A DNA stretch of 64,000 nt. Origin: Magnetococcales bacterium (GTDB taxonomy: Bacteria > Pseudomonadota > Magnetococcia > Magnetococcales > DC0425bin3). The notes below the pieces were generated by a model. That model ran no database searches, was not told where the DNA came from, and was given only the letters and a program-made list of their open reading frames with translations. The DNA is taken from positions 36,987 through 100,986 of the forward strand of contig JADGCO010000003.1 of assembly GCA_015228935.1 (NCBI GenBank), read 5' to 3'. A program made the translations under genes and the position numbers. Positions 26,757 to 35,584 of the stretch are shown in pieces. Numbering within the stretch: the first letter of the stretch is position 1; each line of letters starts with the position of its first letter.

Positions 26757-27674
26757 CTACCCCAATTGCTGAGCAACCTCCTCAGCGAAATTTTTCTGCT
26801 CTTTTTCGATGCCGTCGCCCAGGACGAAACGGGCAAAACCCGTGATCCGCACCGGGGATCCCAAATCCTTGGTGGCGGCATTCAGCACCTTGGTCACGGA
26901 GGAGTCCTGATCCATGATGAAAGGCTGATCCAGGAAGCACACTTCCGAATAATACTTGTTCAGGCGACCTTCGACCATTTTGGCGATGATATTATCCGGT
27001 TTGCCGGAGCTGCGGGCCTGTTCGGTCAGGACGCTGCGTTCGCGATCCAGGGCCTCGTTGGGGACGGCTTTCCGATCCAGGTAGGAAGGGGCGGCAGCGG
27101 CGACATGCATGGCCATTTTTTTGCCCAGTTCGGTCAATTCGGTGACCTTTTGGGTGGCGGATTCCATGGCGACGAGAACCCCGATTTTGCCACCCATGTG
27201 GAGATAGGGGGCTACCAGACCCTGGGCAGCGGTTTCCAGGACGGCGAGGCGGCGAATGTTCATGTTTTCGCCGATGGTGGCGATCTGGTGGGTCAACTCT
27301 TCGGCCACGGTCCGGTTGGTGCCGGGGTATGGCAGGGTTTTCAGGATGTCAACATCCTTGGGTGCCTGGACCAGGATGAGCTGGGCCAGCTCTTCACCGA
27401 AACGGATGAACTTTTCATTCTTCGAGGCAAAGTCGGTTTCCAGGTTGACTTCCACGAGGATGCCACGCGGGCCTTTTGCGGCGACGAACACTTTTCCTTC
27501 ACTGGCCACCCGGCTGGCTTTTTTGGCGGCTGTGGAGAGACCTTTTTTGCGCAACCAGTCAACGGCGGCTTCCAGATCGCCATCCACTTCAGCCAGAGCT
27601 TTTTTGCAATCCATCATGCCGGCACCGGTTTTTTCCCGTAGTTCCTTGACCATTTGGGCGGTAACTGCTGCCAT
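26757..27674 (-). CDS. tsf: Elongation factor Ts
   Basis: EF-Ts is the nucleotide-exchange factor for EF-Tu. The 305-residue protein begins with the UBA-like domain and the signature VKELREKTGAGMMDCKKAL. It contains the TDFVAKN-equivalent segment NLETDFASKNEKF and ends with two exchange-domain repeats. GGGAG seven bases upstream supports the ATG. The 24-bp gap to rpsB is typical. Confidence 0.97.
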   Translation of the reverse strand: MAAVTAQMVKELREKTGAGMMDCKKALAEVDGDLEAAVDWLRKKGLSTAAKKASRVASEGKVFVAAKGPRGILVEVNLETDFASKNEKFIRFGEELAQLILVQAPKDVDILKTLPYPGTNRTVAEELTHQIATIGENMNIRRLAVLETAAQGLVAPYLHMGGKIGVLVAMESATQKVTELTELGKKMAMHVAAAAPSYLDRKAVPNEALDRERSVLTEQARSSGKPDNIIAKMVEGRLNKYYSEVCFLDQPFIMDQDSSVTKVLNAATKDLGSPVRITGFARFVLGDGIEKEQKNFAEEVAQQLG

Positions 27675-27698
27675 CGGTATTCTCCCTTGTGTATCCGG

Positions 27699-28487
27699 TC
27701 ATGACTCATCATCGAGGGCGATCATTTCCTCGATGAGGGGTTCCGATGGTGGCGCGACATGTTCGGGTTCTCTCTTGCCGGCATCTTCGGGCATGGTTTC
27801 CTTGCGAATCTGGACCCCTTCCAGGATGGAATCCGACATTTTGCGCAGGAAGAGGCTCAGGGAGCGGATGGCATCGTCGTTGCCGGGCACCACAAACTGG
27901 ATCGGATCGGGATCACAATTCGTATCCACAAGAGCCACGACGGGGATGCCCAGTTTATTGGCCTCCTTGACGGCGATGGCTTCCTTGTTGGTGTCCACGA
28001 CGATCAGCACATCCGGGAGATAATCCATTTCCTTGATGCCACCGAGCGCCCGTTGCACTTTTTCGCGTTCGCGATCGAGCTTCTGGACCTCTTTTTTGGT
28101 CAGGGCTTCGAAGGTGCCATCATTTCTCATCTTTTCGATGTCTTTGAGGTGCCGGATGGAACCTTGGATGGTCTTCCAGTTGGTCAACGTGCCCCCGAGC
28201 CAACGGTGGTTGACGTAGTATTGATGGCACCTTTCGGACTCCTGGGCCACCATATCGACCACCTGACGTTTGGTGCCGACGAAGAGGACGTGCCCTCCCT
28301 TGGCGACTGCGTCCTGGACAAAATTGCAGGCGTTGCGCAGCATCTGGACGGTCTGCTGCAAATCGACAATATGGACCTTGTTGCGGGAGGTGAAAATATA
28401 GGGAGCCATTTTGGGATTCCAGCGTTTGGTCTGGTGACCAAAATGAAATCCGGCTTCCATGAGTTCGCGAATCGTGATCTTGACCAC
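27699..28487 (-). CDS. rpsB: 30S ribosomal protein S2
   Basis: S2 is a small-subunit protein needed for S1 recruitment. The 262-residue protein starts at GTG ([19 protein letters not shown]) with GGAG seven bases upstream. It shows the family blocks [28 protein letters not shown] and [13 protein letters not shown]. It carries an acidic C-terminal extension of about 30 residues ([20 protein letters not shown]) beyond the conserved fold. It is the first gene of the minus-strand operon. Confidence 0.97.
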   Translation of the reverse strand: MVKITIRELMEAGFHFGHQTKRWNPKMAPYIFTSRNKVHIVDLQQTVQMLRNACNFVQDAVAKGGHVLFVGTKRQVVDMVAQESERCHQYYVNHRWLGGTLTNWKTIQGSIRHLKDIEKMRNDGTFEALTKKEVQKLDREREKVQRALGGIKEMDYLPDVLIVVDTNKEAIAVKEANKLGIPVVALVDTNCDPDPIQFVVPGNDDAIRSLSLFLRKMSDSILEGVQIRKETMPEDAGKREPEHVAPPSEPLIEEMIALDDES

Positions 28488-28848
28488 TCGGTTCTCCGTT
28501 CTTTCGGTTCAAGCCGCCGCCGGGACCTCATAGCGCAATCCAACCCGGTTTGCCGGGCACCGGGATTGCAAGTCAATCGGCGTGTGTTGTCGGGTATCCA
28601 GACCATTCTGGACGTGCAACCTTTTAACACCAACCCTTTCCACTTGCAACCCCTTCTCCATATGTTCGCCGCAGAAACCCCGCAAAAAACAGATTGGCTC
28701 TCCTCCTGCTCCGGCGACAAAGATTCTAATCGCAACAGGATGATTTTCCGGATACGCGGACTGGCTTGAACAAAATGTGTTGCACGCATATACTGGGGAC
28801 GTGGGGATGGATGGATCATCACATCGTTGACACATCACGCACCGGGAG
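28488..28848. other. Divergent control region rpsB / AAA ATPase
   Basis: This 361-bp region must hold the promoter and leader of the rpsB operon on minus and the ATPase promoter on plus. The plus promoter is clear (28766-28794). I could not find a convincing minus-strand -35/-10 pair, and did not identify an S2-binding leader structure with confidence. Confidence 0.5.
28766..28794 (+). promoter_or_regulatory. Sigma70-like promoter of the ATPase/nuclease pair
   Basis: TTGAAC (28766-28771) and TATACT (28789-28794) are separated by exactly 17 bp. The -10 matches consensus at 5 of 6 positions and the -35 at 4 of 6. The predicted transcription start is about 28801, giving a leader of roughly 50 nt. 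Confidence 0.65.
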
Positions 28849-29886
28849 ATGTCTGTATTGTTTACCAGACTCGATTTGAAAAATTTTACGGCATTCAAGC
28901 ATTTGGATCTGGAATTTTCACCCGGTATCAATATTTTTACCGGGGCCAACGGTTCCGGCAAGACGCATATATTGAAACTTCTATACTGCGTTCTGGCTGT
29001 CGGAAACATCAAGGGAAACAATCAAGACGCAACAGAATATTTTGAAAATAAATTGTTTTCAGTTTTCAAACCGGACAGAACATGCAATCTTATTCGACTG
29101 TTTCCAGACATTGACAAAGCCTCGATAAACATATCCTGGCGTGGGTTTCACGTATCTTCAGATATTTCAATATCAATCGCACACGAATCGATTGAATTCA
29201 ATCATAGTGAGAGCCAAAGATGGCCATACCAGGAAGCCATGCCTGTCTATATTCCAGTCAAGGAATCCATATCATTTGCGCCTGGTTTCCTATCTATAAA
29301 TGAAAGGTATGAATTATCGTTTGAGGATATTTATTGCGATATTGTAAAATTAGCATATTTTCCAAGATTAAAAAATATTAATGAAGAATATCAAGATATT
29401 CTCGACACAATATATAATATTATTGGCGGGGACGTTGTCGTAAAAGGAGAATCATTCTATCTGAAACATAAAAACACAGAACAAAAAATGTCGCTGGTGG
29501 CAGAAGGGTTCCGCAAACTGGCTTTGCTTTGGCAACTTGTACGCAATGGTTCGCTGGCAAAAGGCACCACTCTCTTCTGGGATGAGCCAGAAGCAAACTT
29601 GAATCCTTTTTTAATGCAACATGTGGCAAAAATTTTGATCCTGCTGGCCAATCGCAATATCCAGATTTTCGTGGCAACACACAATTATGCTTTCTTGAAT
29701 GAAATTGATTTACAAAAAGAGGATACTCCAGTCAAATATTTTTCCCTGCATAACGTAGGAGAAAATAATATTCAAGCCAACGCCAGCACATCATATCTTG
29801 ATATTTCTCCAAACTTGATTGCCGATGAATATATGCGTCTTTACGATTTGGAGATTATAAAATCTCTTGGAGGTATCTCATTGTGA
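28849..29886 (+). CDS. AAA/RecF-like ATPase (AAA_15/AAA_21 type)
   Basis: This 345-residue ABC-class ATPase resembles the RecF/OLD/SMC-like proteins of defence systems. The Walker A motif GANGSGKT (residues 32-39) follows the diagnostic N-terminal strand LKNFTAFKHLDLEFSPGI. A signature-like motif (SLVAEGFRKLALL) sits before Walker B TLFWDEPEANLNP, and a switch His is in IFVATHNYAFLNE. There is no TOPRIM domain, unlike OLD or AriB-containing systems. GGGAG abuts ATG 28849, so the TTG at 28858 is a possible alternative start. The gene overlaps the next one (GTGA at 29883), implying a stoichiometric partner. The region is clearly AT-rich relative to the upstream operon. The exact family is not identified. 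Confidence 0.85.
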   Translation: MSVLFTRLDLKNFTAFKHLDLEFSPGINIFTGANGSGKTHILKLLYCVLAVGNIKGNNQDATEYFENKLFSVFKPDRTCNLIRLFPDIDKASINISWRGFHVSSDISISIAHESIEFNHSESQRWPYQEAMPVYIPVKESISFAPGFLSINERYELSFEDIYCDIVKLAYFPRLKNINEEYQDILDTIYNIIGGDVVVKGESFYLKHKNTEQKMSLVAEGFRKLALLWQLVRNGSLAKGTTLFWDEPEANLNPFLMQHVAKILILLANRNIQIFVATHNYAFLNEIDLQKEDTPVKYFSLHNVGENNIQANASTSYLDISPNLIADEYMRLYDLEIIKSLGGISL

Positions 29887-30443
29887 TTATTTATGAAAAA
29901 AAGTGGCAAGAAGGAGATCTTTTTTTTGATTTTTCCAAAGCGGACAGTGTTATTAAACTGGACGGTCCTGATCACGGTTTGAGCCATCTTCGGATAAAGT
30001 CTGTTGACTTTGTTGTTGAGTGGCCCGACGGGTACTGGTTAATTGAAGTAAAAGATCCCGAAAATTCACAAATACCAGAAGAGAAAAAGATTTCTGAAAA
30101 ATGTGCTTTCCTTAAAAAACTTCAATCAAAATATCTATTTGAAGATTTGCATGTTAAATTCATGGACAGTTTATTTTATTTATCTTTGGATCAGGGGATA
30201 CCAAAGAAACCATTGTATTATTTTATATTGATCGGTATTTCGCATTTGAAACCATCTATGCTCAAGGTGCTTACCCAAGAAATGTTGGCACACCATGAAT
30301 GCCTCAAAGGCCCAAAAAGGGGGTGGTCCAAAGGATTTTCGATTGCAATCTTTAACCTCGCAGCATGGAGAAAACATTTGCCACGCTGTCCAGTCACGCG
30401 CAGCGGGTTGAACCACTCAGTGCTTGATCAAAATAGAATATAA
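29883..30443 (+). CDS. PD-(D/E)XK nuclease-like partner of the ATPase
   Basis: This 186-residue protein is of unrecognised family. Residues 35-60 read as a classical PD-(D/E)XK core: a strand ending KSVDFVVEW with Asp42, a turn, then YWLIEVKDPE with Glu55 and Lys57, followed by a helix rich in Lys and Glu. This supports a metal-dependent nuclease, but is a motif reading only. The remainder has predicted beta and helical segments without a known DNA-binding motif. The GTG start overlaps the ATPase stop, so the pair is translationally coupled. Known two-gene defences such as Septu or PARIS pair a similar ATPase with other nuclease types. Confidence 0.6.
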   Translation: MIIYEKKWQEGDLFFDFSKADSVIKLDGPDHGLSHLRIKSVDFVVEWPDGYWLIEVKDPENSQIPEEKKISEKCAFLKKLQSKYLFEDLHVKFMDSLFYLSLDQGIPKKPLYYFILIGISHLKPSMLKVLTQEMLAHHECLKGPKRGWSKGFSIAIFNLAAWRKHLPRCPVTRSGLNHSVLDQNRI

Positions 30444-30559
30444 ACCGGGCCTTGATTATCGTTTCAGCCACAACAATGATCAAGGCCATAAATCGGCTCT
30501 GCAACATTGGCAACCGCCAACAGGCAGCATCACAACATGAGAGTAAAAGGAAATCATCC

Positions 30560-30991
30560 GTGCTTTTCCAAATATTTGCTGTGATATCTTTCTTTTATTG
30601 GTTCATTTGCGGGTTTACGGCAACCTCCATAGCCGTATCCAAGGGATATAATGGCCTTTTATGGTTCATACTCAGTGTTTTTGGTCCTGTTTCCTTGTTG
30701 CTCATATGGCTGCTGCCAACGGCAAAATGGATGGCGGATGCACAAGCAGCCGAAATACCGCCAACAGAGATCCAAAGCCAACCTGAGTTCACACCAAGAA
30801 AGTGTAAAAATTGCGGGGCGATCATTGAACCGGAAGAGATTCAGACAAGCACGAAACCGGCTGCTGCCCCCAAAAAGGCAAAAAGGCCCGAGACTTTTGG
30901 CACGGTCATGTTTTTGTTTGGCATGGGTATTGTGCTTGGACTGATTTTTGCGGCTCTGATGATTGGCACCGATACGCTGGTTTTTGAATAA
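30560..30991 (+). CDS. Small membrane protein with CxxC, unknown function
   Basis: I do not recognise a family. From GTG 30560 (AAGGA seven bases upstream) the product has 143 residues. Two hydrophobic segments occur near the N-terminus (FQIFAVISFFYWFICGF and GLLWFILSVFGPVSLLLIW). A cytoplasmic-type linker contains one CxxC (RKCKNCGAII), like half a zinc ribbon, and Lys/Pro-rich sequence. A third hydrophobic helix lies at the C-terminus (GTVMFLFGMGIVLGLIFAAL). Earlier in-frame starts at 30452 (TTG) and 30476 (ATG) would add a polar stretch before the first helix. It follows the nuclease-like gene by about 115 bp. Confidence 0.6.
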   Translation: MLFQIFAVISFFYWFICGFTATSIAVSKGYNGLLWFILSVFGPVSLLLIWLLPTAKWMADAQAAEIPPTEIQSQPEFTPRKCKNCGAIIEPEEIQTSTKPAAAPKKAKRPETFGTVMFLFGMGIVLGLIFAALMIGTDTLVFE

Positions 30992-31087
30992 ACAAGCCGA
31001 TACAGGGTTTGTCGTTCGCGTAATTTTACACAATCTTTTTGCGCGAGCCTGGTAATCATGCGTGCAACGTTGCGGAAAAAGGTTGAC

Positions 31088-31912
31088 ATGGAAAATCGCG
31101 ATCATTTTACCAAACAAAATTTTAAATATGGTGCATTCCAGATTCGGGATGGTATTGGTTATTGGAACGGGGATCCTGCTGTCCAGATAAATATGCAGAC
31201 AACTTCTTCGAAATTCTGCATCATGGAAGGAATCTGGAATCCTGATGAAAGAGAAATCATAAGCCGTCATCCAGTTGCCGTAGCTGGTCTCTGTATCTGG
31301 GGAAAATATGATTGTATTGTTAAATTTCAAAAGATCGGAAAAGGCAATCCAAGTGCAGAGCGTTCCCTGAGCAATCCAAAAGATCGGGCTGACGTTCTGA
31401 AAAGGGTCATAAACAAGCAGGAAATCAGAGAGGTTGTCATTTCCAAACATCCTTTTGGAGACTACCAATCGAATATGATCGCATGGCAGGCTGAAACCGT
31501 ACAACGTTTTCAAATAAACAGACTCTATTATGCCTTACCTATCGAAGAATATACGGCAATTCTGGATGAAATAAAAACATACATTCCAGAAAAATTACAT
31601 CGCGAGATCCTTGATTTGCTAAATAATCACTATGATCAGTTAAAAAACAAAATCATCAATTCGATGGATGCCGAGGTTGAGTTTCTTTACCCCATGCGCA
31701 ATGAAATTTTAACTCCGGAAGAGTCCTATGTCTGGCCTTACCAAAACCTGAAAATAGATTTGGGTATAGAAGACCTGGATGAGGTTCATATTCCTTACCA
31801 GGCCAGGAAAAACGGTGCGCACATTCCGCCGATATTATTAGGCGTCTTGGGTATACCCTATCCCTATTACGAACGAAGAGATCCGACTGATATTATCAAT
31901 ATTGTTCCGTAA
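31088..31912 (+). CDS. Orphan protein, unknown function
   Basis: I do not recognise this 274-residue protein. ATG 31088 follows AAAGG at good spacing; an upstream ATG at 31058 would add ten residues. It is soluble in appearance with mixed alpha/beta composition. Notable segments are GAFQIRDGIGYWNGDPAVQI near the start, CIMEGIWNPDEREII, a helical middle (KLHREILDLLNNHYDQLKNK) and a Pro/Tyr-rich end (GIPYPYYERRDPTD). No catalytic or nucleotide-binding motif stands out. Base composition is AT-rich like the rest of the island. It converges with the ABC exporters across an imperfect inverted repeat. Confidence 0.6.
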   Translation: MENRDHFTKQNFKYGAFQIRDGIGYWNGDPAVQINMQTTSSKFCIMEGIWNPDEREIISRHPVAVAGLCIWGKYDCIVKFQKIGKGNPSAERSLSNPKDRADVLKRVINKQEIREVVISKHPFGDYQSNMIAWQAETVQRFQINRLYYALPIEEYTAILDEIKTYIPEKLHREILDLLNNHYDQLKNKIINSMDAEVEFLYPMRNEILTPEESYVWPYQNLKIDLGIEDLDEVHIPYQARKNGAHIPPILLGVLGIPYPYYERRDPTDIINIVP

Positions 31913-31936
31913 AAGGCTGTCCATTAACTCTTTTTC

Positions 31937-32087
31937 GAGGCCATGGCCTTGATCGTCCTTTTGGCCACCCTGTGTCCGATCCTGAACCGAAATATGCGCA
32001 TCATATTGAAAATATTATAAAATTACATGATCCGCTCAATTTGCCTGACCATGCTGGCCGAAAGAATGATCAAGGCCGAGGCCATGA
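31937..32087. repeat. Imperfect inverted repeat with about 31-bp arms
   Basis: The arm 31937-31967 matches the reverse complement of about 32055-32087 with few mismatches and a 2-nt indel. The intervening loop is about 87 nt. It lies between convergent genes and could form a large hairpin terminator for both, or be a remnant of a small mobile element. Confidence 0.6.
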
Positions 32088-32102
32088 TCATGGCCCATTT
32101 TT

Positions 32103-33791
32103 TCATCTCCGGTTGATAATTTCTCCTGTGATGACACCATTATCAAATTTCAAGAGCCGGTCAGCGGCATAAAAATAGCGGTCGTCATGGGAAACAGCAA
32201 TAACTGTTTTTCCCCTATTGCGCAAATCGGGCAGCAGTACATCGTAAAAATATTTCCTGAAATTGGGGTCCTGATCGGCGGCCCATTCGTCAAGAATATA
32301 TATGGGTTTATCTTCCAACATGGCAGCAATATAGGCAAGACGTTTACGCTGACCTGTAGAAAGATTTATATTGGTAAACTGTCCGTCCAAGAATTTTGTA
32401 TTATTTTCCAGACCCATTTTTACCAACTGATTTCGAACCTGATCTTCATTCAAATCCTTGACACCATAAATACGTTCAAAAATATGGAAATCAGAAAATA
32501 CTGCAGAAAAATATTCTCGATAATTGGCGTAATTTTTTTTATTAACAGGGATGCCATTCAACAAAATTGTCCCCTCACAAAAATAATACAGTCCAACCAG
32601 GACTTTTAATAAGGTTGATTTGCCGCTTCCATTGCTGCCGATAATAAAAACAATTTCATTATATAAAATTTCAAAATTGATGGGTCCTATAGCGAAAGTT
32701 GGTTTGCCAGATGAATCGATATATTCAAATCGAACATTTTTAACACTCAAGGAGTGAAAATCAATAGTCTCCTGATCTGGAACATTATCTTCTATATTGT
32801 CGGCAATAGCTGCGTCAATTGTTTCTTCAAGATTGCGTAAATTAATTATAGAAATTTCCATTTTTAACAACTTTGGCAACAGATTAAGCACCCAATCCAA
32901 GGGTCCTATCGTCAAAAATAAGAATGATGTAATTAATTTAACAACCAAAATAGGAGAAACATCAACAAAAAGCGGCCAAATAAAAATTATTATAGCAAAT
33001 AAACTGTAGAAAAATATTTCTGAAAATGACAGAACAAAAATTTCGTCAATGGCAGCCAAGCCCTTATAATGTTCAACCTCTTTGGCAAGCATTTCCTGGT
33101 GTTTAAACAAGTCACGGCTTTTGGCGCTATTAATTTTAATCTCTTTAAACCCCTTAAATGTTTGCTCGAAAATATTAAAAAACATTATTTCGCGCTCTAT
33201 TGAGTAATCTATTTCCTTCACAATAAGATCGCGTCTTTTTAAAAACACAAAAAATGCCAAAGATATTGCAGAAATGCCAATTATAAATCCAAAAATAGAA
33301 AGGTAAGCCACGTAAAGCATTGTAAAAAAGACCAGTATAGCTGATAATATGGATTTAAAAACTATAGGAGCATTCTGTGAAACAATTGACGAGTCTTGAG
33401 TTAAAGAGTTGCAAACATAATTATACCCTATACTTTCAATAAAATCCAGATTGGTTAAGCGAATTTTTTCAGTTATACGCACTCTGATATTAAACAGCCC
33501 TTCTTCAACCATTTTAAATGCTTCAGAAAAAACAAAATATTGTGCATATATAAACACACCTAAGAGAATCATATAAATTACAAGATAGTGCATATGAATA
33601 TTATTATTTGAAAGCATTTCTGCTGCATGATTAACAATTGCCAGCAACAAAGCATTGGCAAGACCGGCACTGACGGCCATAAAAATTAACTTGGATTTTG
33701 GTCGGTCGATCTCTTTGTTAATCCAGCCAAGAATATTTTTAGCAGGATGTGTAAATTTGACCTGTTTTATTTTAAAATTAAAAAACTTCAT
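32103..33791 (-). CDS. SyrD/PvdE-type ABC exporter 1 (fused TMD-NBD)
   Basis: This 562-residue half-transporter of the cyclic peptide exporter (SyrD/PvdE) family has an N-terminal domain of about six hydrophobic helices (residues 30-300) and a C-terminal ATPase. ATPase motifs are Walker A GSNGSGKST, signature NLSTGQRKRLAYIAA, and the family-specific Walker B YILDEWAADQDPNFRKYFY with H-loop AVSHDDRYF. It should form a dimer in the inner membrane. Family members export lipopeptides or peptide siderophore precursors. It is the last and most distal of three tandem paralogues, 107 bp from its neighbour, and strongly AT-rich. No HlyD-type adaptor gene was found nearby. Confidence 0.92.
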   Translation of the reverse strand: MKFFNFKIKQVKFTHPAKNILGWINKEIDRPKSKLIFMAVSAGLANALLLAIVNHAAEMLSNNNIHMHYLVIYMILLGVFIYAQYFVFSEAFKMVEEGLFNIRVRITEKIRLTNLDFIESIGYNYVCNSLTQDSSIVSQNAPIVFKSILSAILVFFTMLYVAYLSIFGFIIGISAISLAFFVFLKRRDLIVKEIDYSIEREIMFFNIFEQTFKGFKEIKINSAKSRDLFKHQEMLAKEVEHYKGLAAIDEIFVLSFSEIFFYSLFAIIIFIWPLFVDVSPILVVKLITSFLFLTIGPLDWVLNLLPKLLKMEISIINLRNLEETIDAAIADNIEDNVPDQETIDFHSLSVKNVRFEYIDSSGKPTFAIGPINFEILYNEIVFIIGSNGSGKSTLLKVLVGLYYFCEGTILLNGIPVNKKNYANYREYFSAVFSDFHIFERIYGVKDLNEDQVRNQLVKMGLENNTKFLDGQFTNINLSTGQRKRLAYIAAMLEDKPIYILDEWAADQDPNFRKYFYDVLLPDLRNRGKTVIAVSHDDRYFYAADRLLKFDNGVITGEIINRR

Positions 33792-33898
33792 TTAGATTGT
33801 CTCACCCATGTATATGATACAACATTTTTCAAATAAAGAATTTATTAATTGTTTAATTTATTTTTATGTTTAATTAATCTCTTTATAAATTATTATAT

Positions 33899-35539
33899 TC
33901 AAGGTTTATGTTGTATCAAAACACCATTTTCAAGTTTAAAAGCCCGATCTGAGGCATAAAAAAATCGGTCATCATGTGATACTGCAATAATTGTTTTGCC
34001 TGAATTTCGCAAGTCAGGCAGCAATACATCATAAAAATATTTTCTGAAATCAGGATCCTGGTCAGCAGCCCATTCGTCAAAAACGTATATTTGTTTATTA
34101 TCAAGCAGGGCAGCAATATAAGCCAATCGTTTACGCTGACCCGTGGAGAGATTTATATTTGTAAACTGGCCATCCAAAAATTTGGTATTGTTGTCCAGAC
34201 CCATGCGTTTCAAGAGAATCCTGATCTGCTCCTCATCAACATCTTCAACCCCATAGAGCCGCGAGAAAAGGTGAAAATCAGAAAAAACCGTGGAAAAATG
34301 CTCGCGATATTCTGTGTAACCATCTTTATCAACCGGAACATCATCTATAAAGATGGTTCCTTCAGTCGGATAATACAGACCGACCAAAATTTTCAACAAA
34401 GTAGATTTGCCGCTGCCATTGTTACCCACAATAAATAAAATTTCATCACGACGTAATTCAAGGTTGACAGGACCAAGAGAAAATGGGATTTCATCACTGG
34501 AACTCAAATATTCGAATCGTACATTTTCCAAGCGAATTGATCGAAACAGGGGAGGGGCAAGCAGGTCAGCATGATCAATTTTATGATTTTTAATAATTTT
34601 ATCCAGCTTTTCTTCCAGATTTTGTAAATTTATTACAGACGATTCTACTTTAGACAAAATTGGCAACATGGTAAAAACCCAGTTGAGTGGCCCTATAATT
34701 AAAAACATGTACGAAACACTTATTTTTACAATTAAACTGGCAGAAACTTCAGTAAAGAACGGCCAAATAAATATAACAACAGCAAGAAGTGTATAAAAAA
34801 ATATTTCTGAAAAAGACAAAACGTAGACTTCGCTGATGGTGGCCAATTCTTTATAGTGTTTTGCATCCTCAGCCATCGCCCTCTGATGTACAAATAAGTC
34901 ACGGCTCTTGGCATTATTAATCTTTATTTCTTTGAATCCACTAAATGTCTCCTCGAAAATATCAAAAAACATGACATCCTTTTTTCTGGATTGATCAAAC
35001 CTTTCCATGATAGCATGTTGCTTTGTTAAAAAAAACCATATTGCCAGGGATATGGATACTGCACCGATCATAAATCCAATTTTGGATAGAAATGCTATGT
35101 AGAGCATAATAAAAACAACCAAAATTGCGGACATGATTGTTTTAAAAATATTTGTGGCTCCCTGGGAAATAAATATAGAATCTTGAGAAAGTGCATTATA
35201 AACATAATTATAGCCAATTTTTTCAACAAACACCAACTCTGTCAGACGAATTTTGTTGGCGATACGTGTCCTGACTTTTCGCAACCCCTCCTCAATCATC
35301 AATACAGCCTTGGACAGCACGCCATGTTGTGAATAGATAAATACTGCCAAGATGATGATATAAAAAAATAAATAGTGCAAACGAACCGGACCATCAGACA
35401 GCAAATTTGTTGCATGATTGACGATAGACAGTAACAAGCCATTCGTAACACCGGCAAGAATCGCAAGATAAACCAATTTGGTTTTTGGGCGATCAATTTC
35501 TTTATCGATCCAATTGATAAGATTTTTGGCCGGCAGCAT
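33899..35539 (-). CDS. SyrD/PvdE-type ABC exporter 2 (fused TMD-NBD)
   Basis: This 546-residue paralogue shares the architecture of its neighbours: six hydrophobic segments, then an ATPase domain with Walker A GNNGSGKST, signature NLSTGQRKRLAYIAA, Walker B YVFDEWAADQDPDFRKYFY and H-loop AVSHDDRFF. The opening NLINWIDKEIDRPKTKLVYLA is close to that of exporter 1, showing origin by tandem duplication. The membrane halves have diverged more than the ATPase halves, as expected if they pair as heterodimers or bind different substrates. It lies 45 bp after exporter 3 on the same transcript. Confidence 0.92.
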   Translation of the reverse strand: MLPAKNLINWIDKEIDRPKTKLVYLAILAGVTNGLLLSIVNHATNLLSDGPVRLHYLFFYIIILAVFIYSQHGVLSKAVLMIEEGLRKVRTRIANKIRLTELVFVEKIGYNYVYNALSQDSIFISQGATNIFKTIMSAILVVFIMLYIAFLSKIGFMIGAVSISLAIWFFLTKQHAIMERFDQSRKKDVMFFDIFEETFSGFKEIKINNAKSRDLFVHQRAMAEDAKHYKELATISEVYVLSFSEIFFYTLLAVVIFIWPFFTEVSASLIVKISVSYMFLIIGPLNWVFTMLPILSKVESSVINLQNLEEKLDKIIKNHKIDHADLLAPPLFRSIRLENVRFEYLSSSDEIPFSLGPVNLELRRDEILFIVGNNGSGKSTLLKILVGLYYPTEGTIFIDDVPVDKDGYTEYREHFSTVFSDFHLFSRLYGVEDVDEEQIRILLKRMGLDNNTKFLDGQFTNINLSTGQRKRLAYIAALLDNKQIYVFDEWAADQDPDFRKYFYDVLLPDLRNSGKTIIAVSHDDRFFYASDRAFKLENGVLIQHKP

Positions 35540-35584
35540 CGTTACAAATCCCTCAGAAGCTGTCCATGAATTTTCGGAAAAAAA

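Noticed and set aside
28184-28822. 212-codon minus-strand frame overlapping the rpsB start
   Set aside because: It overlaps the conserved S2 N-terminus in another frame. The rpsB GTG with GGAG is well supported.
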